In this document: positions 13,782-21,344 of the stretch, in pieces | How the letters are laid out: the number at the start of each line of letters is the position of its first letter | How positions within the stretch are numbered: the first letter of the stretch is position 1 | Source: Lachnospiraceae bacterium UBA4316 | Lineage (GTDB): Bacteria > Bacillota > Clostridia > Lachnospirales > Lachnospiraceae | Direction: 5' to 3' | Length of the DNA: 21,344 bases | Assembly: GCA_002394535.1 (NCBI GenBank) | Contig: DGUG01000099.1 | Location: 1 to 21,344 of the forward strand | Program-made: the position numbers and the translations under genes | The notes under the pieces: generated by a model | Seen by the model: only the letters and a program-made list of their open reading frames with translations | Told to the model about the DNA's origin: nothing | The model's database searches: none

Positions 13782-16004
13782 CTAATAAGCATTCATAGGG
13801 TCCAAATCGAAACTTACCCTTGCGTTTGATTCCGTACCGATACAGTACTCTTCGGCTGTATCCTTTATCTTAATGAGCATTTCTGCATTTTCGCTCTTAA
13901 CATAGATCATAAATCTGTATATATCTTTTATCCTGCTGATCGTAGCGGGAGTAGGCCCTATAACGGACACCTTGCCTATTATACCATTCCTGACCTCTTC
14001 TGCCAACGAACCGGCGAAAACTGCGCACTCCTTTTCATCTTTGCTTTCAATCATGATTGCAAGCATATGGCCGCACGGCGGATACTTAAGAAGCCCCCTG
14101 TACCCCATCTCTTCTTCGTAAAATGCCTCATAATCCTGTGTCATTGCAGCTTTTACGGCGTAATGATCCGGTCTGTATGTCTGTATTATCACTTCACCGG
14201 GTCTTGAATCTCTTCCCGCTCTTCCCGCAGCCTGTACCAAAAGCTGGAATGTACGCTCCGCAGCCCTGTAGTCGCTGGCATTTAGCGACATATCTGCAGC
14301 AAGAATGCCTACAAGAGTAACAAACGGAAAATCATGTCCTTTGACTATCATCTGTGTTCCCACAAGTATATCTGCTTCCCGGTTTGCAAATGACGACAGT
14401 ATAGCCTCGTAATCTCCTTTTTGTTTTGTCGTATCGGCATCCATACGAAGCACTACCGCCTGCGGAAATGATTTTTTAATCATCTCCTCCACAGCCTGTG
14501 TTCCCGCGCCGTTACCCATAGCCCCGATAAGGCGACTCCCGCACTTTTCGCACACACCGGTCTCGCTTTTCTCAAATCCGCAGTAGTGGCACTTGAGTTT
14601 ACCGTATTTATGCTTTGAAAGTGACACATCACAATGCGGACATTTCACAACCTCTCCGCACTCTCGGCAGGATACAAAACCGGCAAGCCCCCTTCTGTTT
14701 AAAAAAAGCATAACCTGCTCATTATTTGCAAGTCTTTCTTCTATAGATAACCTTAGTTTTTCCGAAAGCATGCTCCTGTTACCGGACTTAAGTTCTTCCC
14801 TGAGATCAACGCAGTTTATTGCCGGAAGAAGAGCCCCCTTGGCTCTTTCGGAAAGCACATAGAGTTTATACTTTCCTGCTTTTGCTGCATGATACGACTC
14901 AATCGACGGAGTTGCGCTTCCGAGAACTACTGATGCGCCATGAATTGAGGCAAGCTTTTCCGCAACTTCTCTTGCATGATATTTAGGCATCTGGTCGCTT
15001 TTGTATGTGTGCTCATGTTCTTCATCTATCACTATAAGACCAATATCGGAAAACGGCGTGAACAGGGCCGACCGGGGTCCGATCATTATATCTATCTCAC
15101 CCTTCCTGGCCCGCTCAAACTGGTCATATCTCTCACCATCCGATAATTTGGAATGAAGTGTGGATACCCGGTCCCCAAACCGCTTATAAAATCGCATGAC
15201 AGTCTGGTATGTAAGTGCGATCTCCGGAATAAGCACTATGACCTGCCTGTTACAGGCCACCACATGATCTATCATCTGCATGTAGACCTCTGTTTTTCCG
15301 CTCCCCGTGACCCCATGGATTAGGTAAGTAGACCTCACACCTTTTGTATACTCGGAAATAAAATCATCTGCAATTTTCTTTTGCGAGGGATTCAACTCTA
15401 CTGCCTGGGATTTTGCTGTAGGATTTACAGTATTTCTGTACAGTCTCTCGCTTACAACATCAACTATACCCTGATCGCAAAGGGCTTTTATTGTCGCTGC
15501 CGATATATTCAATTTTGCGGTTACAAGTCTGTAATCGATAGACGGTATATCAATCAGTTCACGAAGCAGCCTTGCTCTGGCGACCATTTTTTTTGCTGTA
15601 AATAATTCAAGTTTTTCCATGGCCTCCCCGGGAGAAAGAAGAAGCCTAACGGATTTTTTCTCCTTAGCTCTGATATTCTTTTTTACGGGAAGGACAGTTG
15701 CAAGCGCACGATTCATTGTGGAACCGTATCTGCTCTTCATCCAGTATGCGAGCATAATCAGTTTCTGTTCCACAAGCGTATCGTCATTTTGAACCGAAAT
15801 AATGCTCTTCGTTTTTTGTGGATCAAATCGGGGATTATCGGAAATATCAAGAACAAAGCCTGCTATTTCCCGGTTTCCTCTTCCGAACGGAATCAGAACA
15901 CGGCTTCCAACGCAGACCCTGTCAGCAATACCCTCCGGTATCCTGTACTGAAATGTGTGATCCAGATTCTCACACGATATATCAACTATTATTTCGGCAT
16001 ACAT
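13782..16004 (-). CDS. priA: Primosomal replication restart helicase PriA
   Basis: A 740-residue superfamily 2 helicase that reloads the replication machinery at stalled forks. The N-terminal DNA-binding domain starts YAEIIVDISCENLDHTFQYR. The helicase core has Walker A GVTGSGKTEVYMQ, the DEEH box, GSATPSIES, and LVQAAGRAGRD (motif VI). Zinc-binding cysteines lie in pairs across CRECGEVVKCPHCD, KCHYCGFE and CEKCGSR. Two starts are possible, ATG 16013 and ATG 16004; neither has a clear Shine-Dalgarno site. I chose 16004 because family members usually start directly at the M-Y-A segment. Either start lies within 15-24 nt of an intrinsic terminator, so the origin of the mRNA is unclear (see findings). 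Confidence 0.95.
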   Translation of the reverse strand: MYAEIIVDISCENLDHTFQYRIPEGIADRVCVGSRVLIPFGRGNREIAGFVLDISDNPRFDPQKTKSIISVQNDDTLVEQKLIMLAYWMKSRYGSTMNRALATVLPVKKNIRAKEKKSVRLLLSPGEAMEKLELFTAKKMVARARLLRELIDIPSIDYRLVTAKLNISAATIKALCDQGIVDVVSERLYRNTVNPTAKSQAVELNPSQKKIADDFISEYTKGVRSTYLIHGVTGSGKTEVYMQMIDHVVACNRQVIVLIPEIALTYQTVMRFYKRFGDRVSTLHSKLSDGERYDQFERARKGEIDIMIGPRSALFTPFSDIGLIVIDEEHEHTYKSDQMPKYHAREVAEKLASIHGASVVLGSATPSIESYHAAKAGKYKLYVLSERAKGALLPAINCVDLREELKSGNRSMLSEKLRLSIEERLANNEQVMLFLNRRGLAGFVSCRECGEVVKCPHCDVSLSKHKYGKLKCHYCGFEKSETGVCEKCGSRLIGAMGNGAGTQAVEEMIKKSFPQAVVLRMDADTTKQKGDYEAILSSFANREADILVGTQMIVKGHDFPFVTLVGILAADMSLNASDYRAAERTFQLLVQAAGRAGRDSRPGEVIIQTYRPDHYAVKAAMTQDYEAFYEEEMGYRGLLKYPPCGHMLAIMIESKDEKECAVFAGSLAEEVRNGIIGKVSVIGPTPATISRIKDIYRFMIYVKSENAEMLIKIKDTAEEYCIGTESNARVSFDLDPMNAY

Positions 16005-16018
16005 ATCTTTCATATTTT

Positions 16019-16054
16019 ACAAATAAAAAGCTTCTCCATAAAAGGAGAAGCTTT
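16019..16054 (-). terminator. Rho-independent terminator after the 97-residue gene
   Basis: On the minus strand a stem of 10 perfect pairs (AAGCTTCTCC against GGAGAAGCTT), extended by one more A-T pair, closes a 6-nt TTTTAT loop and is followed by TTTTTATTT. The hairpin starts 3 bases after the TGA of the 97-residue gene. It should end the transcript from the EAL-HDOD gene. On the plus strand the same hairpin lacks a long T-run, so it is read as one-directional. The T-run ends just 5-6 nt before the first possible priA start. Confidence 0.88.
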
Positions 16055-16057
16055 CGG

Positions 16058-16351
16058 TCAGTTATTAAGCTTGTTAAAATGATATTCCAGCATTTTGACG
16101 ACCTCATCAATGTTTGCTTCATCAGGCACTATCACCGCGGTCCCTGATTTAACATCCCATCTGAAAACAAGATTATAAGGATCGTTTTGAATAATATACT
16201 GAATATCTTCTCCGTCCATCTGAATGATCCTGCCGTCAAGATCTCCTTCTATGCTCTTCATAAGCATTATGAATCCGTCAAGCTCATCCCGATAATCGTG
16301 TTTAATAAATATCCAATTATCTTCGATCGATGTGATCTCATACCCCATCAT
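16058..16351 (-). CDS. Conserved-looking hypothetical protein, 97 residues
   Basis: A small, acidic, soluble protein starting MMGYEITSIEDNWIFIKHD. I do not recognise the family. It has no signal peptide, membrane helix or Cys/His metal motif. The pattern of alternating hydrophobic residues (NWIFIKHDYRDELDGFIMLM, then DIQYIIQNDPYNLVFRWDVK) suggests a compact alpha/beta fold, ending in an amphipathic helix (IDEVVKMLEYHFNKL). It begins 15 nt after the EAL-HDOD gene with only a weak GGGTG site and ends at an intrinsic terminator, so it is probably co-transcribed with that gene and may assist it. Codon use and clean frame favour a real gene. Its strand and position fit the operon. Confidence 0.72.
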   Translation of the reverse strand: MMGYEITSIEDNWIFIKHDYRDELDGFIMLMKSIEGDLDGRIIQMDGEDIQYIIQNDPYNLVFRWDVKSGTAVIVPDEANIDEVVKMLEYHFNKLNN

Positions 16352-16366
16352 AAGCTATAACACCCG

Positions 16367-17608
16367 TTACGCTTTACTCTCTTCGACGGTTCCGAACAGG
16401 TCTCTGTACCAAGCAAGAGCTTCAATATATGCATCATATACCGGTGCCTCCTTGATATTATACAGAATCATCTGTCTCGAGATTTCTGCCCATGAAGCTG
16501 TCTCATAACACTCTATGAAATCAAATACCTTCGCCATGTCACCCTTCTTCTCTACAAGGGCATCCGTTATCTCCTTGGATACATTGACCATCTGAAGCGC
16601 TTCCTTCATTGGCTTGTCGAGTATGATATCAAGAACCGAGAACAGTCCCATAAGGAAAAGTTCGGAAGATAATGAAGCCATCTCAAATGTGGGAGCCAGG
16701 TTCTCCGCAAACTTCGCACGTAAAAGTGAAAGTCTCGTAATCTCATTCGGCTTATCGGCACACAGTTCATGTGATACAACCGCATTTATCCACTTTTTGA
16801 GTTCCTTCTGTCCGAGCATGGCAGCCGCATGTCTTATCGACGTGATCTCGGAATTGATTGCCATATGGTTAACCATGCGAAGAAGTTCAATTACAAGCGC
16901 CGTATCTCTTCCGATAATATCCGCTGCCTTTGTAAGCTCAAAGTCGGGATTGTTGACCATCTTTAAAAGTTCAATATAGTTGACTTTAAGGGGTGCGACT
17001 TTCGTTCTGCCCTTTGTAACGGGAAGTCTGTAAAAATCACCTTCATAAAGTGAATAAGCCTGTCCCTTAGAGAGTTCCTCGAAGTCTTCAAGCGAATCAA
17101 CATTTACGGCAATAAGCTCTATTCCGGGATAAACCTTGGTAAAGAAATTCTTGGCCGCCGTCATATTAAGCTTTTTGTAATCAAGCATGATATAATCGAG
17201 AAGTTTTAATACCGGAGCATACTCTTCGAACTGCTCGATGGCAAGCTTTCTGATACAGAGTTTATATCCCATAAACTTGAGCTGCTGAAGTCTCTTAATG
17301 TACATCGCTTCGGCCGGTACACTGTGATCAAAGAGCAGAACAACCTTGTCATGGGGCATAGAGCACATATCTTCGATAGGCGAAAACATGGATATCTTGG
17401 AAAGCTCCACAAACACTTCCTGATTATCGGCAAGCGTTCCGGCGCCAAGACTCTCCACAACCTCAAGTCCCAATATAGCCCCGGCTCCGTCAAGGGAACC
17501 TGTTCCGAGCATACTCGGATTAAGCAGATAGTTCTCTTTCTGTGCGAACAGTGAATACGCACGCACAGCTGTATTTTCATCAAATAAAGGAATTAATGTC
17601 GCAAGCAT
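16367..17608 (-). CDS. EAL-HDOD signalling protein with degenerate EAL domain (YuxH type)
   Basis: A 413-residue soluble protein with an N-terminal EAL-derived domain (about 1-200) and a C-terminal HDOD domain (about 209-390; ELLKMVNNPDFELTKAADII, then the RHAAAMLGQKELKKWI core). The architecture matches the YuxH family. The EAL half has lost catalytic residues: EAL becomes AYSLFA, the usual N-x-S/T strand becomes FVELSK, the DDFG segment becomes IRKLAIEQF, and QG becomes EG in LYEGDFYRLP. It should therefore not hydrolyse c-di-GMP; related proteins act as regulators or scaffolds. It has its own promoter, with AGGAGG 7 nt upstream of the ATG, and is followed by a 97-residue gene and a terminator. 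It sits downstream of two EAL proteins, suggesting a shared motility/adhesion role. Confidence 0.9.
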   Translation of the reverse strand: MLATLIPLFDENTAVRAYSLFAQKENYLLNPSMLGTGSLDGAGAILGLEVVESLGAGTLADNQEVFVELSKISMFSPIEDMCSMPHDKVVLLFDHSVPAEAMYIKRLQQLKFMGYKLCIRKLAIEQFEEYAPVLKLLDYIMLDYKKLNMTAAKNFFTKVYPGIELIAVNVDSLEDFEELSKGQAYSLYEGDFYRLPVTKGRTKVAPLKVNYIELLKMVNNPDFELTKAADIIGRDTALVIELLRMVNHMAINSEITSIRHAAAMLGQKELKKWINAVVSHELCADKPNEITRLSLLRAKFAENLAPTFEMASLSSELFLMGLFSVLDIILDKPMKEALQMVNVSKEITDALVEKKGDMAKVFDFIECYETASWAEISRQMILYNIKEAPVYDAYIEALAWYRDLFGTVEESKA

Positions 17609-17615
17609 TTTATCT

Positions 17616-17621
17616 CCTCCT
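17616..17621 (-). promoter_or_regulatory. Strong ribosome binding site of the EAL-HDOD gene
   Basis: A perfect AGGAGG on the minus strand, 7 nt before the ATG at 17608. It fixes the start of the EAL-HDOD gene and suggests efficient translation compared with the weak sites of neighbouring genes. Confidence 0.85.
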
Positions 17622-17633
17622 TTTTACACTATA

Positions 17634-17661
17634 ATAATAGCAGAAATTGCGCAAATTTCAA
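17634..17661 (-). promoter_or_regulatory. Candidate sigma-A promoter of the EAL-HDOD gene, with inverted repeat in the spacer
   Basis: On the minus strand: -35 TTGAAA (17661-17656), a 16-bp spacer, then -10 TATTAT (17639-17634) preceded by TGC, an extended -10 element. The transcript would start near 17627 and give a leader of about 20 nt carrying AGGAGG. The spacer overlaps an inverted repeat, GAAATT-TGCGC-AATTTC (17659-17643), that could bind a dimeric regulator. The site lies 12 bp after the stop of the upstream EAL gene and supports an independent transcription unit for the EAL-HDOD and 97-residue genes. Confidence 0.6.
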
Positions 17662-17673
17662 ACATTTAATGAT

Positions 17674-19605
17674 TTATGCCCCATTCTCTTTCAAAAACCT
17701 CAGATATGCGGATTTTGTAAGCGGTCTTGAATAATAGAATCCCTGGATTTCATCAACACCCATCTGCGTGAATGATTCCACCATTTCCTCGGTTTCTATT
17801 CCTTCCACAAGGACTCTTAGGTTCATATCCTTGAGCATTCTTATCAGGTTTTTGATAATAATGTGATTTCCGCCGCTCTCTTCCATCAAAACAAAAGCCC
17901 TGTCCAGTTTTACAATATTCAAAGGCAGCTGTGCTATTCTCATAAGGTTTGAATAACCCGTGCCGAAATCATCCAGAGAAACGGTAAATCCGTTTTCCGT
18001 AAGCTTTGAAATATTTGTATTTAGCTTTGACTGCGAGTATCCGCTTGCGGTTTCGGTAATCTCAAGATTGATCTTTGAAGGAGGCACTTTGTACTTTCTG
18101 GTAAGATCTATTATCTCGTCGGCCAGATTGCTGCGCAAACACTGCATTACAGAGAGATTGATCTCTATATAATCAACTCCTAACTGTTTAAAATCATCAG
18201 AGGCTATAAACTTTACAACCTCTTCAAGAACAAAACTTCCTATTGCGTGAATCGCCCCGCTTTTTTCGGCAAGGGGGATGAACAGCTGCGGAGAGATATA
18301 TCCATACTTTGGATCACGCAGGCGAAGAAGCGCTTCGGCAGAAGAAAACTTTCCGGTTTTCGTATCATATATAGGCTGGTAAAAAACCGAAAAATAATGA
18401 TTTGCCAATGCCCTGTCTATTATGGTAGACATCTCCTTCTTCATGGTAAACTCTTTGGTTCCGGTTATGCTTTCAGCCGAAAGGACCCTGCCTGTAGCCT
18501 CTGCAAGATCCAGATCCGATATAAGCATAAACAGGGCACTTACATCGGAAATATCATCCGGGCATCTTACAAGACAAGTATTAATCTCCAGTTCAAAATC
18601 GGATATCTCCATCCTGATATTCTGTCTGATTGAATTCGATATTTCCTCGGCGATCTCATGGGCGTAAGTGAAATTTTTTCTTGAGAGTTCAACCGCAAAT
18701 TTACCGTCACCGTTGTAATAACACATGAACTGTGCGTGATATTTTCTCATTATCCGGAGTATCTCCGCAGAAACAGGAGCCATCATCCCCAGCATAGAAT
18801 CATAGCCGACCATACGCATGGCATACTTGAAATTAGTAATGTTTATCAGTATGATCTCCATTTGCTTACCGGTACTGAAATTTGTATACATATCCTCCGC
18901 AAAAACCTTGTAGGTATGCATTCCGGTCACAATATCAATGGAGTCCTCAACTCTCCGGTTTATCAGAACAAGCGCCAGGACACATACAGCGACAGAAAAG
19001 CAAACAACGTGATGTCCTCTGGCCAAAACACCTATCACAAGTCCCACCGTGACCATGATAATCGGTGCCAACAGCACGTAATATCTTTTGCGGTCGACGT
19101 TGTACACGTTTTTTTTCAGAAATGCCAGTGCAATGAGACCGTAAAGCATAAATATAAAGAAAATCATATAATAGCCCCAGTGTCTTGTAAGCGTTCTGTC
19201 GGGGCCTATCTCAAAGGCTATGGGATAAGTCCAGTTCAGCGCCAGAATTGCCACATTAACTGCCATGGGAATAGTACACAATACTATCTCTATTTTAAAT
19301 TTTGTCAGCTTATGCCATGTGTCCGTAGTGGCAACAATATACAGAAGATACATAAACGGTATCGAAGATATGAGAAGCAGATAACCGAAATTTACCGCAA
19401 AAAACCTGATATCCGACACTTCCCTGATAGAAGCAAACCTTACCCTTGTGGCATCAAATACAGACGCAGCCATAGTAAGTACAACTATCATCGCCATTAT
19501 CCGGACTCTGTTGGTGCCATGCACACTTGTCCTGAAATAATAGACCACGATAATACACAGCAATATAAAAGCACAATAATCATATGCGGCTATATCAGAA
19601 CCCAT
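17674..19605 (-). CDS. Membrane c-di-GMP phosphodiesterase: multi-TM + degenerate GGDEF + intact EAL
   Basis: A 643-residue protein. Seven hydrophobic helices lie in the first ~215 residues (about 10-24, 36-52, 70-93, 105-126, 144-166, 176-195, 199-215). A GGDEF-like domain follows (about 225-375) in which the signature is degenerate (YYNGDGKFAVEL), so cyclase activity is unlikely. The EAL domain (about 390-640) looks fully active: E424 in SAEALLRL, N in EINLS, E in LEITET, D545/D546 in DDFGTG, K in VKLDRAF, E in VEGIETE, and Q in QGFYYSRPL. It should hydrolyse c-di-GMP to pGpG at the inner face of the membrane, with the membrane region as sensor. Its start follows a GAGG site, 7 bp after the paralogous EAL gene, so the two are probably co-transcribed. 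Confidence 0.93.
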   Translation of the reverse strand: MGSDIAAYDYCAFILLCIIVVYYFRTSVHGTNRVRIMAMIVVLTMAASVFDATRVRFASIREVSDIRFFAVNFGYLLLISSIPFMYLLYIVATTDTWHKLTKFKIEIVLCTIPMAVNVAILALNWTYPIAFEIGPDRTLTRHWGYYMIFFIFMLYGLIALAFLKKNVYNVDRKRYYVLLAPIIMVTVGLVIGVLARGHHVVCFSVAVCVLALVLINRRVEDSIDIVTGMHTYKVFAEDMYTNFSTGKQMEIILINITNFKYAMRMVGYDSMLGMMAPVSAEILRIMRKYHAQFMCYYNGDGKFAVELSRKNFTYAHEIAEEISNSIRQNIRMEISDFELEINTCLVRCPDDISDVSALFMLISDLDLAEATGRVLSAESITGTKEFTMKKEMSTIIDRALANHYFSVFYQPIYDTKTGKFSSAEALLRLRDPKYGYISPQLFIPLAEKSGAIHAIGSFVLEEVVKFIASDDFKQLGVDYIEINLSVMQCLRSNLADEIIDLTRKYKVPPSKINLEITETASGYSQSKLNTNISKLTENGFTVSLDDFGTGYSNLMRIAQLPLNIVKLDRAFVLMEESGGNHIIIKNLIRMLKDMNLRVLVEGIETEEMVESFTQMGVDEIQGFYYSRPLTKSAYLRFLKENGA

Positions 19606-19612
19606 AGAATAT

Positions 19613-21344
19613 CTACCTCATCAGAATGAATCTTATCAGTTCCTTTTTCTCAAGCGGTCTGCAATACTGATATCCCTGAAGATACTCGCAGTTAAGATCC
19701 GTAAGACGTTTTTCCATTTCTTCATTTTCAACGCCCACAGCAACAGTTTCCAGCCCGAGATCTTCTATCATTTTGAGACTGCCTTCAAATACAACGGAGT
19801 TCCCTTCTTTAAGTCCCTCTTTGACAAAGGATCTGTCAAATTTGATCCCTGTAAGGGGCATCCTGGCAATCCTTTGTACCTCAAATATACCTGCCCCGAA
19901 GTCATCCATAAAGATCACAAATCCCACCTGGGCGAGAGCATCTATATTATTCTTCATTTTTTCGAAGGAGTCCTGGCTGTCCACATCGGTAATATTAAAA
20001 CAGATGCTTTTGGGTTGAACATTGTAATTCCGTATCGTTGATAAGAGGACCGTCAGGAGCTCACTCCACATACACTGAACAGGCGACAGATTAATCTCCA
20101 CATACTCAAATCCGAGAAGCAGGAATTCGGACATCGATAAAAACCTGCACACTTCTTCAATAACAAATGCGGTGATTGCATGAATGGAATTCGTTTTTTC
20201 CGCTTCACTTATCAGAAGGTCCGGTCTGATCTGTCCGAAATTCTGATCATTTAGTCTCAGAAAAGCTTCGGCTCTTACAAACCTGTTTTCACGCACGGAG
20301 TACACCGGCTGGTAATGAAGTGTGAAAAGATGCTCTTCAAATGCCTTGTTAATGATCTTCATAATATCATGGCGAAGTTCAAAACGCTTTTTATCAAACA
20401 GCTTTTCCGCGTATCTGAGTTCACCGCTGTACACTTCCGCTTCAAGGCCCCCGTCAAATGCAAGGAGGAATTCGGGATTGTCAATATCCTTCGGACAGGC
20501 TATGAAACAGACATTGTTCATGACCTTTACGGACATTTCCCCAATCTCGACTTCGGAAGCAAGTACGGAATTGATCTCCTGTGCTATGGTAAGATGCCGC
20601 GCTTCATATCTTTCATCACAGATCACTGCAAATCTTCCGCCTCCCAAATAGTACAGGTCGGCATCTATCCGTGCCTCCCTTGCCCATTTTTCAAGTTTCT
20701 TTGCAGTATCCACAATTATGGTCTGAACGGAGAAAAAACCGAACATCTCAATCAGTGTGTTGTAGTTTGTCATCACCGACATTGTAACGCCGATGGGTGT
20801 ATTGAGTGCATAGTACTTATGTATATCCTGAACAAATGCATTCATTGAATACAGCCCCGTAGTACCGTGCATCCGCTCTTCGGGTGACTGTATCCCGAAA
20901 ACCATCAGTAAAAAAGAGGCCGCCGTAAAAAACATCTGTACATAATGATCAGGGTTAAGCGCCTGCACAACACTGGCAAAAACCATCATTCCATACACCA
21001 TAAGTACACTGAACATTTTACGGAGATTGAAGAGATTTCTGTATTTGATTACTTTGACGTAAGCCACAACAGCATATGTATAAGCTATGGCATACAGAAC
21101 GTAGAAAAGCGGTCCCCTGTGGTACACCCCGTTACCGTCAATCCGGAATATGATTCCTGTAAACGGATTGACAAACAGGACAAGGGCGGAAATGATCAGA
21201 GCCGGGACAACGTACAAATACGCGAGAGCCTTCCTTTCACGTATTATGTGCCAGATTCCGATCATGGCAAACAGATAACCGCAGAAAATCACTGAAGTAA
21301 GTGTTGTTCCCAGCAGAGTAAAAACATTCGATATGTAATTACCG
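19613..21344 (-). CDS. Membrane EAL-domain protein with degenerate active site, partial (N-terminus beyond right edge)
   Basis: The frame is open to the right edge (first visible residues GNYISNVFTLLGTTLTSVIF), so at least one membrane helix and the start are missing; 576 residues are visible. Several hydrophobic helices (at about 21325-20880) precede a degenerate GGDEF-like domain (YLGGGRFAVICDE) and an EAL domain paralogous to that of the neighbouring gene. E of the EAL motif is retained (RAEAFLRL), as are N (EINLS), DD (DDFGAG), K (IKFDRSF) and Q (QGYQYCRPL). However, the LEITE segment is FNITD (Glu to Asn, codon 19994-19996) and the EGVE segment is VGVE (Glu to Val, codon 19736-19738). 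Both are metal or catalytic positions, so it is probably an inactive EAL domain that may bind c-di-GMP or partner proteins. The closely spaced intact paralogue suggests a sensor-partner pair. Confidence 0.9.
   Translation of the reverse strand, partial: GNYISNVFTLLGTTLTSVIFCGYLFAMIGIWHIIRERKALAYLYVVPALIISALVLFVNPFTGIIFRIDGNGVYHRGPLFYVLYAIAYTYAVVAYVKVIKYRNLFNLRKMFSVLMVYGMMVFASVVQALNPDHYVQMFFTAASFLLMVFGIQSPEERMHGTTGLYSMNAFVQDIHKYYALNTPIGVTMSVMTNYNTLIEMFGFFSVQTIIVDTAKKLEKWAREARIDADLYYLGGGRFAVICDERYEARHLTIAQEINSVLASEVEIGEMSVKVMNNVCFIACPKDIDNPEFLLAFDGGLEAEVYSGELRYAEKLFDKKRFELRHDIMKIINKAFEEHLFTLHYQPVYSVRENRFVRAEAFLRLNDQNFGQIRPDLLISEAEKTNSIHAITAFVIEEVCRFLSMSEFLLLGFEYVEINLSPVQCMWSELLTVLLSTIRNYNVQPKSICFNITDVDSQDSFEKMKNNIDALAQVGFVIFMDDFGAGIFEVQRIARMPLTGIKFDRSFVKEGLKEGNSVVFEGSLKMIEDLGLETVAVGVENEEMEKRLTDLNCEYLQGYQYCRPLEKKELIRFILMR

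Noticed and set aside
16172..16177. Perfect TATAAT hexamer on the minus strand inside the 97-residue gene, as a priA promoter
   Set aside because: There is no acceptable -35 element at 16-18 bp, and it lies in codons of the small gene. It may be chance, although a promoter in this area is needed.
18736..19629. 297-residue open frame on the plus strand
   Set aside because: It is antisense to the membrane EAL gene, is rich in His/Tyr/Lys/Asn with no domain pattern, and the minus-strand frame has clear family motifs.
1..21344. CRISPR array, insertion sequence, integrase or phage genes
   Set aside because: No regularly spaced repeats, terminal inverted repeats, transposase or integrase motifs were seen; the dense, same-strand operons are typical core chromosome.

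Overview
This window comes from a low-to-mid G+C Gram-positive anaerobe, most likely a clostridium of the family Lachnospiraceae. The basis is the Bacillota order priA-def-fmt-(Zn peptidase)-rsmB-rlmN-PP2C phosphatase-PASTA kinase-rsgA-rpe, AGGAGG-type ribosome binding sites, and membrane-anchored EAL proteins beside an EAL-HDOD protein. The genus cannot be fixed from the sequence alone. Every supported gene lies on the minus strand, so transcription runs from the right edge to the left edge. Coding density is very high and no gene-free stretch reaches 100 bp. I see no tRNA, rRNA, CRISPR array, insertion sequence or prophage.

Right part (about 16.0-21.3 kb), c-di-GMP signalling. There are two adjacent, clearly paralogous membrane proteins, each with an N-terminal multi-helix membrane region, a degenerate GGDEF-like domain and an EAL domain. 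The downstream copy keeps every phosphodiesterase active-site residue. The upstream copy runs off the window edge and has lost two acidic active-site residues. Behind a recognisable promoter follows an EAL-HDOD (YuxH-type) protein whose EAL half has lost its catalytic motifs, then a 97-residue protein of unknown function. A strong intrinsic terminator closes this unit.

Middle part (about 4.7-16.0 kb), a housekeeping operon for replication restart, protein maturation, translation and signalling: priA, def, fmt, a membrane zinc peptidase (YugP type), rsmB, rlmN, a PP2C phosphatase, a PASTA Ser/Thr kinase, rsgA and rpe. Genes overlap or lie a few bases apart, apart from a 35-bp gap between priA and def. 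This is the classic Bacillota order; the Zn peptidase sits between fmt and rsmB.

Left part (1-4.7 kb), an accessory cluster joined to rpe with only 19 bp between. In other Bacillota, such as Bacillus subtilis, thiN follows rpe here. The genes are a UbiA-family transferase resembling decaprenyl-phosphate phosphoribosyltransferase, a HAD phosphatase, a half-size EamA/EmrE-like four-helix transporter, a two-domain DRE-TIM aldolase-like protein, a second HAD phosphatase and a thiamine-diphosphate enzyme cut by the left edge. I infer that this set makes and flips a polyprenyl-phosphate-linked, probably unusual, sugar for the cell surface. This is the most interesting part of the window.
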